This document shows, piece after piece, positions 18,264 to 27,251 of a stretch of DNA of 64,000 bases. Each line of letters begins with the position of its first letter. Positions within the stretch are counted from its first letter, which is position 1. The notes below the pieces were generated by a model. The model searched no databases. It was not told the DNA's origin and saw only the letters and a program-made list of their open reading frames with translations. A program made the position numbers and the translations under genes. Source of the stretch: JAGPUQ01 sp963708735 (GTDB taxonomy: Bacteria > Pseudomonadota > Gammaproteobacteria > Pseudomonadales > Porticoccaceae); NCBI GenBank assembly GCA_963708735.1, contig CAVPTW010000018.1, positions 3,508-67,507 of the forward strand, written 5' to 3'.

Positions 18264-19295
18264 CTAGTTAGGCGCCACTTCCGAATAGCTCAACTCCCCG
18301 ATCACGCGCCGGTTTTTCGCACGGCCTTCGGCGGTCGCGTTATCCGCGATGGGCCGACTCTCGCCGTAGCCAACCGTGGAAATGCGGTTCGCCGCGATGC
18401 CATAGTCCTTGGCCAGCTTGGCCTTGACCGCAGCCACACGACGCTCCGAGAGCTTTTGGTTGTAGGCGTCGCTGCCGATCGAATCCGTGTGGCCTTCCAG
18501 CACCAGTTCGATGTCGTCATGGGCTTTCATCGCGTTGGCAACGGCTTGCAGCTCATCACCGTAGATCGCGCGAACATCCGCCTTGTTGAACTCGAACAAC
18601 ACATTCAACTTCACCGTGATGGTGCGCTTGTCGGGCGCCACGACAGGCTCCGATGCCGGTGCTACTGCCGCCGGCTTGGCAGCCGGCATCGGAGTTGCCT
18701 GAGTGACCGCCACCGGTTTCGGGCCGTTGAAATAATAGTTGAGCGCCAGATTCAGGGAGGCATCGACCGCTTTGTTGTCACTTTGTCGTACCTTGTACAT
18801 GCCGCGTACATCCCCGCGGACCTCGAAGTGATCGGAGATCATTTTGGAGAGGCCGAGACCGGCGCCAACGTCCCAGCTGTGCTCGTCTTTGCTGCCATCG
18901 GTGAGGTAGGGTGAACAGCAGCCCTGCTTGTTCAGGTCAAGGTACGTGATGTCCGCGACAAAGTACGGCCGCCATTCCTTGCTGTCGGGGTTGGCCTCGC
19001 CAAACCAGTAATACACATCGAGTTTGCCGATGTCGAGCCGCTCGCCGGTATCGCCGGAGATATCCCTGCCGAGATTCGCCTCAAGTGCCCAGTCGTTGAA
19101 AAACCGGTAACCGAGATTGACCGTACCAACTCCGGAGAGTTGAGAGCCGCCAACGAAGCGTGTGCTGTCCAGATAGTACCCGGACGCCGTGCCACCAATA
19201 TAGGCTCCTTCGTTGGCCTGTACGTGACCCGCAAGTCCAGCAGTCAGCGCAACGGCCCCCGCGATCGCGAGTATTTTGTTCCTCTTGTTCTTCAT
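18264..19295 (-). CDS. OmpA-family outer membrane protein
   Basis: The product is 343 residues. A signal peptide ends near GHVQA at residue 27. Residues about 30-190 form an eight-stranded-barrel-like domain ending in the aromatic pattern LNLALNYYF. A Pro/Ala linker follows, and then an OmpA C-terminal peptidoglycan-binding domain at about 230-335 with LEGHTDSIGSDAYNQKLSERR. It should anchor the outer membrane to the cell wall. A strong terminator follows. A CC pair in the barrel region (KQGCCSPYL) is unusual for a beta-barrel and might form a loop disulfide. Confidence 0.92.
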   Translation of the reverse strand: MKNKRNKILAIAGAVALTAGLAGHVQANEGAYIGGTASGYYLDSTRFVGGSQLSGVGTVNLGYRFFNDWALEANLGRDISGDTGERLDIGKLDVYYWFGEANPDSKEWRPYFVADITYLDLNKQGCCSPYLTDGSKDEHSWDVGAGLGLSKMISDHFEVRGDVRGMYKVRQSDNKAVDASLNLALNYYFNGPKPVAVTQATPMPAAKPAAVAPASEPVVAPDKRTITVKLNVLFEFNKADVRAIYGDELQAVANAMKAHDDIELVLEGHTDSIGSDAYNQKLSERRVAAVKAKLAKDYGIAANRISTVGYGESRPIADNATAEGRAKNRRVIGELSYSEVAPN

Positions 19296-19362
19296 AGAAA
19301 CTTCCCTCTGTTGAATTGTACTTGCTAAACCTCAGCGGCCCGGATGGGCGGCAGAAGTATCC

Positions 19363-19521
19363 CTATATCCGTCCCAATAACAACAAAACGATCAGAATTA
19401 CCAATACCAAGCCAAGTCCACCGCTGGGACCGTAACCCCATCCCCGGCTGTGAGGCCAAGCTGGAATGGCGCCGATCAACATCAGCACCAGAATGATCAC
19501 CAGAATTGCGCCTAAACTCAT
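19363..19521 (-). CDS. DUF3309 small membrane protein
   Basis: This 52-residue protein is a near-textbook DUF3309 sequence: a hydrophobic helix, the central AWPHSRGWGYGPSGG turn, and a second helix ending LLLLGRI. It is probably a two-helix inner-membrane hairpin of unknown function, often found with stress genes. Its ATG overlaps the desaturase stop (ATGA at 19518-19521), so the two are translationally coupled. Confidence 0.9.
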   Translation of the reverse strand: MSLGAILVIILVLMLIGAIPAWPHSRGWGYGPSGGLGLVLVILIVLLLLGRI

Positions 19522-20717
19522 ATCGTATCTCCCGACGATAGATCGTAACGACGCAGTACACGGGCAAATTTCCGCAACGCGCCGATACCTGTTTCCTCCG
19601 CACGCCGGCACCAATCTTCCAACTGTTTCACCAGTTGTTCCTTTGAGGCGGCAGATCGATTCCATAAAGCAGCCAATTCTTGGCGCATGGAATAAATGGT
19701 GTCCAGCACCTTGCTTGAGCTCAAAGCCTGTGCCAGCGCAGCGCGTTCCTGCGCGGGTAATTCCCGCTCATCCCGTTGCAGAACGTACTCGACTTTATCC
19801 AACGCAGCAAACCTGACGCATTTTGCAAGCGGGCCAGCCTGCAACCTGCGCATTTCGTCCACCGTGGTCCGGCGCAAAAGTCTGGCAAATGTGGCAAGAA
19901 CATACCAACGGTGTGCGATAACAGCGCGCAGGGTATCCGCATCACAGGGGAATTTGGCGGTTTTTCGACGAACCCGGGGAGCTACCTGGTTTACTTTTGC
20001 CAAGCCAAGCGCCTCCAGCATACGGATGTAGATCCAACCGAGATCGCACTCCCACCACCGGAATGAAAACCTGGCGGAGTTGACATAGGCATGATGATTA
20101 TTGTGCAGCTCCTCGCCGCCGATCAGAATGCCCCAGTGTGCGATATTCCTGGAGGCATCGGGCGGCGCGAAATTGCGGTAACCCCAATAGTGTCCAAGGC
20201 CATTTATCACGCCGGCGGCGAACAGCGGGATCCACAGCATCTGTATCGCCCAAATGGTAATCCCTAACGGACCAAACAGCGCGATATCGATTGCCAGCAT
20301 GATACCGACACCAAGGCCACTATGCCGTGAGTAGAGATAACGCTCGATCCCGTCATCCGGCGTACCCCAACCGTATTTACCAAGGGTTGCTGCGTTTTTA
20401 CTTTCCCGCCGGTAGAGCTCGATGCCATCGAACAGGACCTTGCGGATTCCATGGACCTGAGGACTGTGCGGATCTTCCTCGGTGTCGACCGTGGCGTGGT
20501 GTTTGCGATGTATGGCAACCCACTCCCGGGTCACCATGCCCGTGGTGAGCCACAACCAAAAACGGAAGAAGTGACTCGCAACCGGATGTAGAGTCAGTGC
20601 ACGATGTGTCTGATGGCGATGTAGAAAAATTGTCACCGAAATAATGGTGACATGAGTCAAGACCAGCGCAACCAGAACAACACCCCACCCTGGCAAGTCG
20701 ATAAAGCCAAGCCGCAT
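19518..20717 (-). CDS. Membrane fatty acid desaturase (acyl-CoA delta-9 type)
   Basis: The ATG at 20717, with a GAAGGG site upstream, gives 399 residues and is preferred over a TTG at 20732. The three histidine boxes of membrane di-iron desaturases are present: HRHQTH near residue 33, HRKHH near 70 and HNNHH near 205, between pairs of hydrophobic helices. The last 130 residues or so form a charged helical extension. The enzyme should introduce a double bond into saturated acyl chains, raising membrane fluidity. Coupling to DUF3309 and location beside an envelope-stress regulatory operon suggest a membrane-adaptation role. Confidence 0.9.
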   Translation of the reverse strand: MRLGFIDLPGWGVVLVALVLTHVTIISVTIFLHRHQTHRALTLHPVASHFFRFWLWLTTGMVTREWVAIHRKHHATVDTEEDPHSPQVHGIRKVLFDGIELYRRESKNAATLGKYGWGTPDDGIERYLYSRHSGLGVGIMLAIDIALFGPLGITIWAIQMLWIPLFAAGVINGLGHYWGYRNFAPPDASRNIAHWGILIGGEELHNNHHAYVNSARFSFRWWECDLGWIYIRMLEALGLAKVNQVAPRVRRKTAKFPCDADTLRAVIAHRWYVLATFARLLRRTTVDEMRRLQAGPLAKCVRFAALDKVEYVLQRDERELPAQERAALAQALSSSKVLDTIYSMRQELAALWNRSAASKEQLVKQLEDWCRRAEETGIGALRKFARVLRRYDLSSGDTI

Positions 20718-21338
20718 AACGACACCCTTCAAGAGACCGCACAGCTACAGCTGGCGCCGACGCGCAACACAGAATCTTCCAAATGCTGAATGTTACTCAA
20801 ATAACCACAACAATCTGTACGGTAGCGAACATATAACACGCTATTAGCCGGACCAAATGAAAAAGCGGCATCATGTCAAAGTGACGCTGCCTCATTATTT
20901 CATTCCTGATGGTCTAATGATGCACGCTCATGGCCAGCTACGCCTTCGCGAGGCGCTCTTTGATTGATCTGGTCTGCAGAATTTAGGGGTCCATATGAAT
21001 GGGTATGCGCGCCACCGTATCGATCGAAATGTTCTGGCGACCGTCGGAGCACTTGTGTCTTCATTGCAATGCAGTGGTTGCGAAGCGCTTTTCGAGCCAG
21101 CATGAAGCGGGACCGACGCTTGATCTGAGTATTTTGGGGGGAATGCCGACTAGAAGCGTTCACTGCTGCTTCGAACAGCCTTGATCATCCCGTTGTGGTT
21201 ACAACGTTGAAACCCTTGCGGCAAACGATCCAGAGCATAGGATTTGCAGACGACTATGCTGCCAACGGACGTTGGAGCAAAAAGACGCCGTGTAGGCGCT
21301 GCTGTGTGTTCATTGCAAACCAATCCTGCTCTGCGAAC
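20718..21338. other. Intergenic stretch, no gene recognised
   Basis: This is about 620 bases of relatively AT-rich sequence between the desaturase and the first Crp/Fnr gene, both on the minus strand. The part nearest the desaturase (20760-20880) should hold its promoter. Short frames exist on both strands but none has a ribosome site, known motif or coherent codon use. The similar decamer TTCATTGCAA occurs near 21060 and 21309, with unknown meaning. Confidence 0.4.
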
Positions 21339-22082
21339 CTATGCGGGGACGGCGGCAACGCCTCGTGTGTAGCCTGCATCGGCCAGTAAGCGGGCATATT
21401 CTTTCTTGACCACTTGGTAGCACTCGCACGCGCGGGTCTCAAGTCCCGAGCGCTCAAGCACAGAAATATGGCCGCGCCGATAACGAATGATTCCGGCGCG
21501 CTGCAAATTGCCCGCGGCTTCCGTGATGCCCTCACGACGAACGCCGAGCATGCTGGCAACCAAACCGTGGGTCATGATCAGTTCTCTTGACGCACCCCGA
21601 TCAAGGGTCAACAGTAGCCAGCGGCACAGTTGTTGTTCTATCGAATGATGCCGATTACAGGCTGCGGTCTGGGTCATCTGCGTCATCAATGCCTGGGTAT
21701 AGCGTAGCAATAACAGCTGCATGGCCCCGCCACGGTTGAACTCGTCCTTGAGCGCTTTCGCAGATAACCGGTACGCTTGGCCGGCAGTTTGCACTACGGC
21801 CGAGCTCGGCGTGCTTTCACCACCCATAAACAGCGAGATGCCCAATACGCCCTCGTTACCCACTCCGGCAGCTTCGGTAGAGGCACCGTTTTCCATGACA
21901 TAATGCAGCGATACGATGGCGGTGATGGGGAAATAGCCATACCGCAGCTGTTCCCCGGGTGCGTAGAGCATGTCGCCGAGTCGCAGTTCGGTCAGCTCCA
22001 GATGCGCAGCCATGCGTGCGAGATCGGCCTTGGAGAGTGCCGCAAGAAGATGATTTTGCTGCGGGTCAGGAAGCGACGACAT
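21339..22082 (-). CDS. Crp/Fnr-family transcriptional regulator (copy 1)
   Basis: The product is 247 residues. A cyclic-nucleotide-binding-like barrel (about 15-135) is followed by a Crp-type winged helix (about 160-225), with the recognition segment LVASMLGVRREGITEAAGNLQRAG. There is no N-terminal cysteine cluster of FNR type and no clear cAMP phosphate cassette, so the signal is unknown. It lies 23 bases after the response-regulator gene and is probably the last gene of a three-gene operon. A closely similar paralogue lies at 29822-30529. The ATG at 22082 is preferred to a TTG two codons earlier. Confidence 0.9.
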   Translation of the reverse strand: MSSLPDPQQNHLLAALSKADLARMAAHLELTELRLGDMLYAPGEQLRYGYFPITAIVSLHYVMENGASTEAAGVGNEGVLGISLFMGGESTPSSAVVQTAGQAYRLSAKALKDEFNRGGAMQLLLLRYTQALMTQMTQTAACNRHHSIEQQLCRWLLLTLDRGASRELIMTHGLVASMLGVRREGITEAAGNLQRAGIIRYRRGHISVLERSGLETRACECYQVVKKEYARLLADAGYTRGVAAVPA

Positions 22083-22105
22083 TGGCAAGCCGCGAATTGG
22101 TCATA

Positions 22106-22927
22106 CTATTTCCTGATGGTGCATTCGACGCCGATACCGCGGTAGCCAATAAAGCGGCAGGAACTGTCGAACATGGGCTCGCCGCTGACCCGAAACTGCT
22201 GTTGTAATCCATCGACGTTGATACGGCTGAAAATGAAATCCAGAAAAGGCTCGCGCGCTGCAATCTTTGCCTGAAGCGCTGCTCGCTCCGCCTGATTCCA
22301 GCCTTTGTCGTCGTCGCTCACGGTTGTGTCCCCAAAAGCACCCACACGGATCCCAAGCATCTCCAGCACCGGGCCCGAGACCTTGGTAAAGTTTCCGTTG
22401 CTGTCCTGTTCCCAGTACCAGTCAGAGGCCAATTCGGTCAGACTTCGGAAGCGTGCTTCGCTCTCGCGGAGCTCGGCGGTGCGTTCCTCTACCCGCTGTT
22501 CCAGCAGCTTGGCGCGTCTGTCGAGCTCTTTGTAGAGCAACCTTACCTCCAGCATATTGTGGATGCGGGTTCTGACCTCGACGAGATCAAACGGCTTGCT
22601 GATGAAATCCTTCGCGCCTGCCTGCAATGCGCGCAGTTTGTGGCCGGGTTGTGCGGTGAGTACAAGGACCGGAAGGTAACCATCCTCGGAATTTGTCTTG
22701 AGGCCTTCCATTACCTGGAATCCATCCATGCCCGGCATTTGCAGGTCGAGCAGGATCAGATCGTAGCGATGCGCGCGATGGAGTGCACAGACCTCTCGCG
22801 GATCCCGCGTTGAGGCAACACGGGTATAACCGCCCTCACTCAGTAATTGTGTAAGCAGGCTGACATTGGACTCCTGGTCGTCAACGATCAGAATGCTCGC
22901 GTTTAGGATATCTTGACCGCTAACCAT
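22106..22927 (-). CDS. Response regulator with C-terminal PAS domain
   Basis: The 273-residue protein begins with a receiver domain (about 10-128). Its acidic pocket is DD at 16-17, the phosphoacceptor is Asp61 in LILLDLQMP, and Lys is in ISKPFD. A helical coiled-coil (about 130-160, KLLEQRVEERTAELRESEARF) leads into a PAS domain (about 160-270, with WYWEQDSNGNFTKVSG). No output domain for DNA binding or c-di-GMP is present, so it probably relays a signal by protein contact. It is 18 bases downstream of the hybrid kinase gene. Confidence 0.9.
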   Translation of the reverse strand: MVSGQDILNASILIVDDQESNVSLLTQLLSEGGYTRVASTRDPREVCALHRAHRYDLILLDLQMPGMDGFQVMEGLKTNSEDGYLPVLVLTAQPGHKLRALQAGAKDFISKPFDLVEVRTRIHNMLEVRLLYKELDRRAKLLEQRVEERTAELRESEARFRSLTELASDWYWEQDSNGNFTKVSGPVLEMLGIRVGAFGDTTVSDDDKGWNQAERAALQAKIAAREPFLDFIFSRINVDGLQQQFRVSGEPMFDSSCRFIGYRGIGVECTIRK

Positions 22928-22945
22928 TGGAATTCTGCTTTGTCA

Positions 22946-24640
22946 TCAGTTTGGGCCAGTTTTGGAAAAAGCGACCGCCAAGTCCAGCACATCCATGAAT
23001 TCGTTGACTTTGATGGGTTTGGTGAGATACCGAAAGAATCCCGCGTCCAGGCCTCTGGCAATATCGCGGGGCATGGCGTTGGCGCTGAGCGCCACCACGG
23101 GGATGTGCGCCGTAACCGGGTCTGCGCGCAGGATTTTCAACGCCTGGACACCACTGATGCCCGGCAGATTGATGTCCATGAGAATGACATCTGGCCGGGA
23201 AGCGCGCGCAATCTCGATACCACGGTAGCCGTCTTGCGCGCTCAGTAAACGGATATCGGGGCGCCGCTGGACGAGATCCTCGACCAACATGAGATTGGCA
23301 GCATTGTCTTCGACATAGAGCAGGGTGTGCGCCTGTGCGCCTGTCGAAGCTCGCGCTTGACCAACCGCAGTGGGCTGGCCGGCCGCGGGTCGCGGCTGTG
23401 TGGTCAAATTCAGGTCTATCCAGAATACGCTGCCCACGCCGACGGTACTTTCCACGCCGATTTCCCCTTTCATCAACTCAATCAGCCGCTTGCTCACCAT
23501 CAGCCCGATGCCAGTACCCTCCTCGATACTTGCTTCCTGGCCAAGTCGATTGAACGGCTGAAAAAGCTGTGCAAGTTTATCGGACGTCAAACCTTCACCG
23601 GTATCGCTGACACAAATGCGAATACGTCCTTGGGTGCTGGCCACGTAATCCACAACGACTGAGCCATTTAACCTGTTATATTTGATCGCGTTGGAAAGCA
23701 GGTTGATGAGAACCTGCTTAACCCGGGTGCGGTCGGCCTTGACAAAGTACGGGACATCGAACCTGGGAAAGGTCATACGGATGCCGCGTTTTTCCGCCTG
23801 CGGCTCCATCATGGCCTGGCACTCGTGCACAACCTCGCCGAGCGATACGGGTTCCAGCGATACCGGAAGCTTCCCGGACTCTATCAAAGCCAGATCAAGT
23901 ATTTCGTTGATGAGTTCGAGTAGGTACCAACCCGCCTTGAGTATCTGATCGATGCTGCGGGTTTGGGATGCCGTCGGTGCGGGTGTGCCGGATTCCATCA
24001 GCTGGGCGAAGCCAAGGATAGCACTGAGCGGTGTGCGTAGCTCATGGCTCATGCTGGAAAGAAACGCCGATTTCGCGAGGTTGGCTTTCTCTGCTACAGC
24101 GATGGCGTTGGTAAGTTCAAGTTCGACCTGTTTGCGCACGGAATTGTCGGTGCCGATCAACAGATATCCGATGATTTCGCCATAATCATCGCGCAACGCT
24201 GTGATCGAAACGATGGCAGGAAACCGACTGCCATCCTTGCAGATATAGGTCAACTCGTAGATGTCCTCGATGCCTCGCGAAGCCTTGAAAGCCAGCGCTT
24301 GAAAGCCTGGCGTAATGGTGGTTGCAAGCTCCAGGCTAAGTGCGTGCGCCCGTGCCATCACTTCGTGCGGATCATGAATATCGCTGGGATTGATCTTGTT
24401 CACAACTTCTACGGCCAGGTAACCCAGCATGCGCTCGGCGCCGACATTGAATAGTTGAATAATGCCCTTTTCATCGGTGGCGATGATCGAGAAATTGGCG
24501 CTGGTAAGAATCGCGTTCTGCAGAGCGCCGGTTTTGAGCAAAGCCTCTTGGCGGCGTACTTCGATAATGCAGTCTGCGCTGCCGCCATCGCCGGAAGGGG
24601 CGGGGTCGGGAGGGGCGGGCAGGTTTTCTGATGCGGACAT
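22946..24640 (-). CDS. PAS-containing hybrid sensor histidine kinase
   Basis: The 564-residue soluble protein (start at 24640, MSASENLP, preferred over upstream ATGs at 24658 and 24682) has four parts in order. A PAS domain at about 45-160 is followed by HisKA with the phospho-histidine in SSMSHELRTPLSAILGF. Next come the HATPase motifs NLLSNAIKYN, DTGEGL and GTGIGLMVSKRL. A C-terminal receiver has Asp in DVILMDINLPG and Lys in TKPIK. There are no transmembrane segments, so the signal is probably cytoplasmic. It heads the operon kinase / receiver-PAS / Crp-Fnr. Confidence 0.92.
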   Translation of the reverse strand: MSASENLPAPPDPAPSGDGGSADCIIEVRRQEALLKTGALQNAILTSANFSIIATDEKGIIQLFNVGAERMLGYLAVEVVNKINPSDIHDPHEVMARAHALSLELATTITPGFQALAFKASRGIEDIYELTYICKDGSRFPAIVSITALRDDYGEIIGYLLIGTDNSVRKQVELELTNAIAVAEKANLAKSAFLSSMSHELRTPLSAILGFAQLMESGTPAPTASQTRSIDQILKAGWYLLELINEILDLALIESGKLPVSLEPVSLGEVVHECQAMMEPQAEKRGIRMTFPRFDVPYFVKADRTRVKQVLINLLSNAIKYNRLNGSVVVDYVASTQGRIRICVSDTGEGLTSDKLAQLFQPFNRLGQEASIEEGTGIGLMVSKRLIELMKGEIGVESTVGVGSVFWIDLNLTTQPRPAAGQPTAVGQARASTGAQAHTLLYVEDNAANLMLVEDLVQRRPDIRLLSAQDGYRGIEIARASRPDVILMDINLPGISGVQALKILRADPVTAHIPVVALSANAMPRDIARGLDAGFFRYLTKPIKVNEFMDVLDLAVAFSKTGPN

Positions 24641-25287
24641 GGCTATTTTCCGTGGCATACAACAACGACATGCCCGACCCATACTGCCTTTTTCGGCGAG
24701 TAAAAGGCGGCCCGCGGCATTTAATTACGCATGTCACCGCCCGCGTAGCTAGACGACCACCGATGATTGGGATTTACTTGACGGCTGTCTGTCTGCTGGC
24801 GCACATAAGCGGCTCAATGCCAGCAAGCGGTGTCGGGCATGGGCTTGAGAAGCCAGGTAACCCGCCGCAAACTGCCGCAGCATAAGCCCTGCCAGCCGCC
24901 GAGTTGCGTGCGGAACAATCTGGCGCGCGGGTTATGAGTGTCATCCGCCAAGCCATCGTCGACGTTAATGTCAGATCTGCAAAGCTCCTTCTAGCCGAGC
25001 GCATTTCACTTGGTCCGCACTCGAGATTAGATGTGTAGTGTTTCCCGGCGCGTGACCCCATTTGGTTTTATGCAAGCCAAAGAGCATCGTGCACAAAGCC
25101 GATATTTTCACCTCATCGCGTATTTGCAGCCAGCCTGTGGATCCATGACGACTACCCTCCAAAAACAGGGGGCTGGATATGGTCAGGCGCTGAAATGCTT
25201 GAGCGCCAGCTTCATGTCAAACCGTCAATATTAGGAACCGTTGATCATTCACTGTAATTTCCGTCTGGCGACGTCGGTATTGAGCGA
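24641..25287. other. Intergenic stretch, no gene recognised
   Basis: This is about 650 bases upstream of the kinase operon. The part next to 24641 should carry the operon promoter. Short frames on both strands show no motif, ribosome site or family resemblance. The composition is less GC-rich than the core regions, in keeping with acquired or decaying DNA next to a transposase remnant. Confidence 0.4.
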
Positions 25288-25652
25288 TCAGACAATACGA
25301 TGTCCTTTTTTACCCGCAAATAGCGTATTTGTGCGCATGGCGTCGCCTATTTCGCCTCTTTCCGCACTTTTCCGGTGCGGCTCGGCAACTTCGGTTCCGG
25401 GATCCGATAAGTTGAACCAATGCTGGAGGATGTAGATCCGCAACACCCGCTCGACGCCCACCGGCCGGCGCCCTGTGGGTTGGGATAGAACGGTTCAATG
25501 GCAGCGGTCAATTCCTGCCACGGAACGGTGCGTTCGATCTCGTCGAGAAATAGTTCTTTGCGGGTCGTCCTGCAGAACTTCGCGAAGCGCTCCTTGACGA
25601 AGGTTTGCTGCCGTACGTGCTCCACTCGCCGGGTCGTTGCCGCTGCGTGCAT
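25288..25652 (-). pseudogene. Truncated, frameshifted IS5-family transposase fragment
   Basis: The minus-strand frame from 25652 carries the start of an IS5-type transposase: VRQQTFVKERFAKF, RKELFLDEIERTVPW and IEPFYPNPQGAGR. Near 25470 the homology moves to another frame (RPVGVERVLRIYILQHWFNLSDP) and ends soon after, at a TGA at 25288. Only about the first 90 residues of a protein of about 330 remain. The catalytic DDE residues are absent, so the element is dead. Inverted terminal repeats were not located. Confidence 0.75.
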
Positions 25653-25802
25653 GGTCGCCTGCCGGGGGACATCATCAGAGTTTTCTTACGATGTGCGGTT
25701 CCGCACAGACGCAAACTAAATTCATGGTTATTTTTGCATGGTGTCATTGACGAATCGGGAGCGCGGCAATCTAGCCAGACTCGGGTTCAGTATGGGGTCT
25801 TG

Positions 25803-26186
25803 ATGAGCGATCTGAAGAAACAGCGCGCAGTTAGCGAAAGAAACCAGCATGCCATTCATTCGTGGAGTTTGTTTCGTAGCATTGGCGCGCCTTTCAGACC
25901 ATTTCCGGCAGGAGTCGCGGACAAGACATTGATGCGATCAGCTATGGGTAAAGATGATATTGTAACCCAGCTGGTGAAGCCGTTGCAGCCGGGGTTGGAC
26001 AAGACGAAAGAGAAATGGAAGCAGCAAATTGTAGCAGCCAGGATCGCCTGGGCGAAGTTGACGGAAGATGAGCTGATCAAGCTCGATGGCGACCGACGGG
26101 GTCTGGCGGTGTTGATTGAGGAACGTTACGGTATAACGCAGGATGCCGCCGAGATGCGGGTAAAACGTTTCTTCCAAAATCGTTAG
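25803..26186 (+). CDS. CsbD-like stress-response protein
   Basis: The C-terminal two-thirds resembles the CsbD family: a helical segment with KTKEKWKQQIVAARIAWAKL, then TEDELIKLDGDRRGLAVLIEERYGI and QDAAEMRVKRFFQ. CsbD proteins are small, stress-induced and of unknown mechanism. ATG 25803 gives 127 residues. A later ATG at 25944 (MGKDDIV) would give an 80-residue protein closer to the family's usual length and is a real alternative. It is a single gene between the transposase remnant and the SYLF gene. Confidence 0.72.
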   Translation: MSDLKKQRAVSERNQHAIHSWSLFRSIGAPFRPFPAGVADKTLMRSAMGKDDIVTQLVKPLQPGLDKTKEKWKQQIVAARIAWAKLTEDELIKLDGDRRGLAVLIEERYGITQDAAEMRVKRFFQNR

Positions 26187-26324
26187 GCAGGCGACTGGCC
26201 CCAACACTGAAAATCTTCGGTGCAAGACCATGAGCTGGAAAAGTCGCTAAATGTTTTACGATATGCTATCCAGCGTTGTGCATGACATGTTGAATTTACC
26301 TTCGACAAACCCACGGAGAAATGT

Positions 26325-26894
26325 ATGAAAAATCTTTGGAATCGATATTTGGCGTTCACGCTTGCAGCGACCGCGATCCTCTATGCTGGTCTATTCAGCG
26401 CAGTAGCCAAGGCTGATAACCCTACCGCTGAAGATCTGAACCGGGATGCCAAGCAATCACTTCAGGTCCTATACAAAAGCAATTCCCTGGCCCTGGAAAT
26501 TTCCAAACACGCCAAGGCGGTGCTGGTGTTTCCCAACATGGTCAAAGCGGGACTGATTTTTGGCGGCGCTTACGGGGAAGGCGTTCTGTACAAGGGATCG
26601 GCGGTCGCGGGTTATTACAATTCCGTATCCGCATCCTGGGGGTTGCAGGCTGGCGCCCAGAGCTATGGCTACGCGGTTTTCTTGATGACCGATAATGCAA
26701 TTGATTACCTCAACAAATCCGAGGGTTGGGAACTGGGTGTTGGACCTTCGGTGGTTGCAGTCAATGAAGGCGTAGCCAAAAATCTATCAACGTCGCTGCT
26801 GAAGGATGATGCCTATGCCTTTATCTTCGATCAGCAGGGTCTGATGGCTAGCCTCAGTATCGAAGGTACCAAGATTACGCGCATCAAACGGTAA
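26325..26894 (+). CDS. SYLF/YSC84-domain lipid-binding secreted protein
   Basis: The product is 189 residues. A signal peptide ends near VAKA at about residue 30. A SYLF (DUF500) domain covers the rest, with AKAVLVFPNMVKAGLIFGGAYGEGVLY, WGLQAGAQSYGYAVFLMTD and the C-terminal GLMASLSIEGTKITRI. Eukaryotic SYLF proteins bind phosphoinositides, and bacterial ones are periplasmic and poorly studied. ATG 26325 follows a GGAGA site, and the 138-base upstream gap probably carries its promoter. Confidence 0.9.
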   Translation: MKNLWNRYLAFTLAATAILYAGLFSAVAKADNPTAEDLNRDAKQSLQVLYKSNSLALEISKHAKAVLVFPNMVKAGLIFGGAYGEGVLYKGSAVAGYYNSVSASWGLQAGAQSYGYAVFLMTDNAIDYLNKSEGWELGVGPSVVAVNEGVAKNLSTSLLKDDAYAFIFDQQGLMASLSIEGTKITRIKR

Positions 26895-27251
26895 CCAGAT
26901 GCGTTGGTTGAAGTGTGAATTGTGGAGGTGTTTCGGACCTGTCCGGCCAAGGTCTCGGCTGTTCGGTTGATTCCCACCTGGAGCAACGACATGGTGATGC
27001 TGACTGGCAAGTTGGACGCACCGCTACCGGGGTCGTTCTGAGGGTCGCGCGGGCAACCGAGCGCATTCAGGAGGCCAAGGCCCCGAGCTTCGCCAACCTG
27101 AACCGAGCCATTACCGAGCCATTGTTGCTAAACCGCTGCCAACGGATTGCGCAGCGGTCTTTTTATGTACGAAAGTCCTCCGTTCATCGGTTCTATGCTC
27201 CACTTACGAGCACTTCCTAACGCAACGCCACTCAAGTTTGCGGCTCGCCGA
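26895..27251. other. Intergenic stretch ending in a terminator
   Basis: No gene is recognised between the SYLF gene and the broken phospholipase-D gene. A clear plus-strand terminator lies at 27133-27165, some 240 bases beyond the SYLF stop. This is either a long 3' untranslated region or a separate short transcript. Short frames here lack start signals. Confidence 0.4.
27133..27165 (+). terminator. Rho-independent terminator
   Basis: CCGCTGC at 27133-27139 pairs with GCAGCGG at 27151-27157 across an 11-base loop, followed by TCTTTTTAT. The orientation ends plus-strand transcription. The nearest upstream gene stops about 240 bases earlier. Confidence 0.8.
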
